17,780 nt of DNA from the NCBI GenBank assembly GCA_007128045.1, contig SKYG01000053.1, forward strand, positions 1 to 17,780, in the 5' to 3' direction. The notes under the pieces were generated by a model, which saw nothing but the letters and a program-made list of their open reading frames with translations, did no database searches and was not told the DNA's origin. The stretch is from Bacteroidales bacterium. Lineage in GTDB: Bacteria > Bacteroidota > Bacteroidia > Bacteroidales > UBA7960. Shown here piece after piece: positions 16,671 through 17,780 of this stretch. Position numbers and translations under genes: made by a program. Position 1 is the first letter of the stretch; every line of letters starts with the position of its first letter.

Positions 16671-16678
16671 CAAAGTTA
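16671..16678 (-). promoter_or_regulatory. Candidate internal -7 box ahead of porK
   Basis: The minus strand reads TAACTTTG (16678-16671), a full match to TAnnTTTG. Its TAA is the stop codon of porP. No TTTG lies 19-21 bases upstream. It would give a start near 16665 and a leader of about 77 bases containing the direct repeats. It may be a secondary promoter within an operon otherwise read from porP. Confidence 0.3.
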
Positions 16679-17626
16679 TAAAAATCTTATATTTCGTTGT
16701 ATTTCTTGAATCTTATCAATATCTAATTCAAAACAGTATCTCAGCATGATTTCATGGCTGCCATAACTGCGGCCCATGGCTCCCATCAGTGAGGTGGTTA
16801 TATCGTACGAATAACCAAAGCTAATTTGTTCATAGCTCAGGCCAAACAGCAGAACAATAGCATCCTGAGGTCTATAACTAACGCCTCCCCAGAACCTGTT
16901 ATTGTATGTTACCAATGCATTGAGGTCAAATTGTAATGATTTCATGTCCGTTTTAATCAGAACAGAGGGACTGAACATGTAAGAAGGATTAGATGGTATG
17001 GTATAGTCATAGCCTGTTGTGCCATAGTAATGCCGTCGGAGCGAGTAATTACTTTCGCTGAGATTTCCTTTGGCTTGTCTGAGCTGTGAAAAAGAAATAC
17101 CCCCCCAAAGATTGTTATCGGCCACATAAAAACCCCCGAGGGCAAAGTCGACAAACATATGTGATTCTTCACCCCCGATCAATACAGGGTCTCCGGGAGT
17201 GATGGGGTTAAATTTTGAAAAATCCATTCTTTTGTCAAGAAATCCAATCTGTGCTCCAACGCCTAGCTTGCCAAAGACCATTTGGTGATGGTACGAATAA
17301 GCAATTTTTACACCAACATTGGTTTCAAATCCCAGTTCATCTTGTAAAAAACCAATGGCTACGCCCCCACGCAAGAACGGAATGGGTGCATCAACATTCA
17401 GGGCATAAGTTTCAGGGTTTACACGATTCCCTTCACTGTCTCTGAATCCTACCCATTGCTGCCGTGCCAATGCTGTTGCACATATGGCATTTCGTAAACC
17501 GGCATAACCAGGATTAATGCCCATATTGTTGAACATGTTTTGGCTGAACTGTGCTTCCTGTTGCGAAAAAGCCAAACCGGAACAGAAAAAAAACAAGGAA
17601 AAAAAAATTAAGCTGGCTTTCTTCAT
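16676..17626 (-). CDS. porP: Type IX secretion system outer-membrane protein PorP/SprF family
   Basis: PorP/SprF proteins are predicted outer-membrane beta-barrels that work with PorK-PorN and with particular exported proteins in the T9SS. The 316-residue product has a signal peptide MKKASLIFFSLFFFCSGLAF with cleavage near FSQ, then the family opening QFSQNMFNNMGINPGYAGLR (27-45) and a series of alternating beta strands. The C-terminal part shows LLFGLSYEQISFGYSYD and SYGSHEIMLRYCF, typical of the family. Length is normal. It is the first gene of the por operon, as in Porphyromonas gingivalis porPKLMN. SprF paralogues are common in Bacteroidota, but the position in front of porK marks this as the core copy. 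Confidence 0.93.
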   Translation of the reverse strand: MKKASLIFFSLFFFCSGLAFSQQEAQFSQNMFNNMGINPGYAGLRNAICATALARQQWVGFRDSEGNRVNPETYALNVDAPIPFLRGGVAIGFLQDELGFETNVGVKIAYSYHHQMVFGKLGVGAQIGFLDKRMDFSKFNPITPGDPVLIGGEESHMFVDFALGGFYVADNNLWGGISFSQLRQAKGNLSESNYSLRRHYYGTTGYDYTIPSNPSYMFSPSVLIKTDMKSLQFDLNALVTYNNRFWGGVSYRPQDAIVLLFGLSYEQISFGYSYDITTSLMGAMGRSYGSHEIMLRYCFELDIDKIQEIQRNIRFL

Positions 17627-17780
17627 GTATAAGCTGATAGGTGATTCCGTTCTGTTAACGCAAAAATATACGATTTATTGATATCCTGGTTATTTACTTA
17701 ACCTGCATGATTCATAAAAAGCGAACAAATATTTATAATACAATGAATATCAACGCATAAATGCAAGTGCTCGAAAAAAC
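17627..17780. other. AT-rich region upstream of porP
   Basis: These 154 bases up to the window edge hold the candidate porP -7 box and no convincing gene. A plus-strand ATG at 17761 opens a frame that runs off the edge after six codons (MQVLEK). It could be the start of a divergent gene, but too little is visible to call it. Confidence 0.4.
17661..17668 (-). promoter_or_regulatory. Candidate -7 box of the por operon promoter
   Basis: TATTTTTG on the minus strand (17668-17661) fits TAnnTTTG and lies 34 bases ahead of the porP start codon, giving a leader near 30 bases. No clear TTTG is seen 19-21 bases upstream, so support is partial. It is the natural place for the main promoter of the five-gene operon. 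Confidence 0.4.

Noticed and set aside
17761..17780. Start of a divergent gene (ATG at 17761)
   Set aside because: Only six codons are visible and no promoter or ribosome-binding site supports it. It remains possible but cannot be called.

Overview
The window looks like a chromosomal segment of a member of the Bacteroidota, most likely the order Bacteroidales or a close relative. The evidence is a complete core operon of the type IX secretion system (T9SS: porP/sprF, porK/gldK, porL/gldL, porM/gldM, porN/gldN), a gingipain-type protease with a T9SS C-terminal sorting domain, and promoters resembling the Bacteroidota pattern (TTTG, about 20 bases, TAnnTTTG) instead of sigma-70 boxes. There are 12 protein genes packed with short gaps. 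I saw no RNA genes, insertion sequences, phage genes or CRISPR arrays. The longest stretch without a gene is the last 154 bases.

Layout. Bases 1-1732 (+) hold the C-terminal two thirds or more of pheT, cut by the window edge. Converging on it from the minus strand, only 19 bases away, is a 1361-1367 residue secreted gingipain-like protease (1752-5855). Further upstream on the minus strand is a likely operon rbfA - class I methyltransferase - lolC/E-type permease (8373 down to 5972), with gaps of 10 and 21 bases. A 120-base divergent spacer then separates rbfA from two tandem plus-strand genes for unrelated fumarases: oxygen-sensitive iron-sulfur class I (8494-10110) and oxygen-stable class II fumC (10159-11538). 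Converging on fumC is the T9SS operon porP-porK-porL-porM-porN (17626 down to 11578).

How the genes fit together. PorL and PorM form the proton-driven inner-membrane motor, PorK and PorN the ring under the outer membrane, and PorP/SprF an outer-membrane partner. The gingipain-like protein is an evident client: it has a signal peptide for Sec export and a C-terminal T9SS signal for crossing the outer membrane. PorU, PorV, Sov/SprA and the PorX/PorY regulators are not in the window. The two fumarases catalyse the same TCA or reductive-branch step under different oxygen or iron conditions. pheT and rbfA are translation housekeeping genes.

No wholly new system is evident; most of the window is well-known Bacteroidota core biology. 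The points most worth a second look are: heptad-phased internal repeats in the long cytoplasmic part of PorL; a perfect hairpin between porL and porM; a 10-base direct repeat at 22-base spacing ahead of porK; a cluster of palindromes upstream of the protease gene; a possibly leaderless rbfA; and the tandem fumarases.
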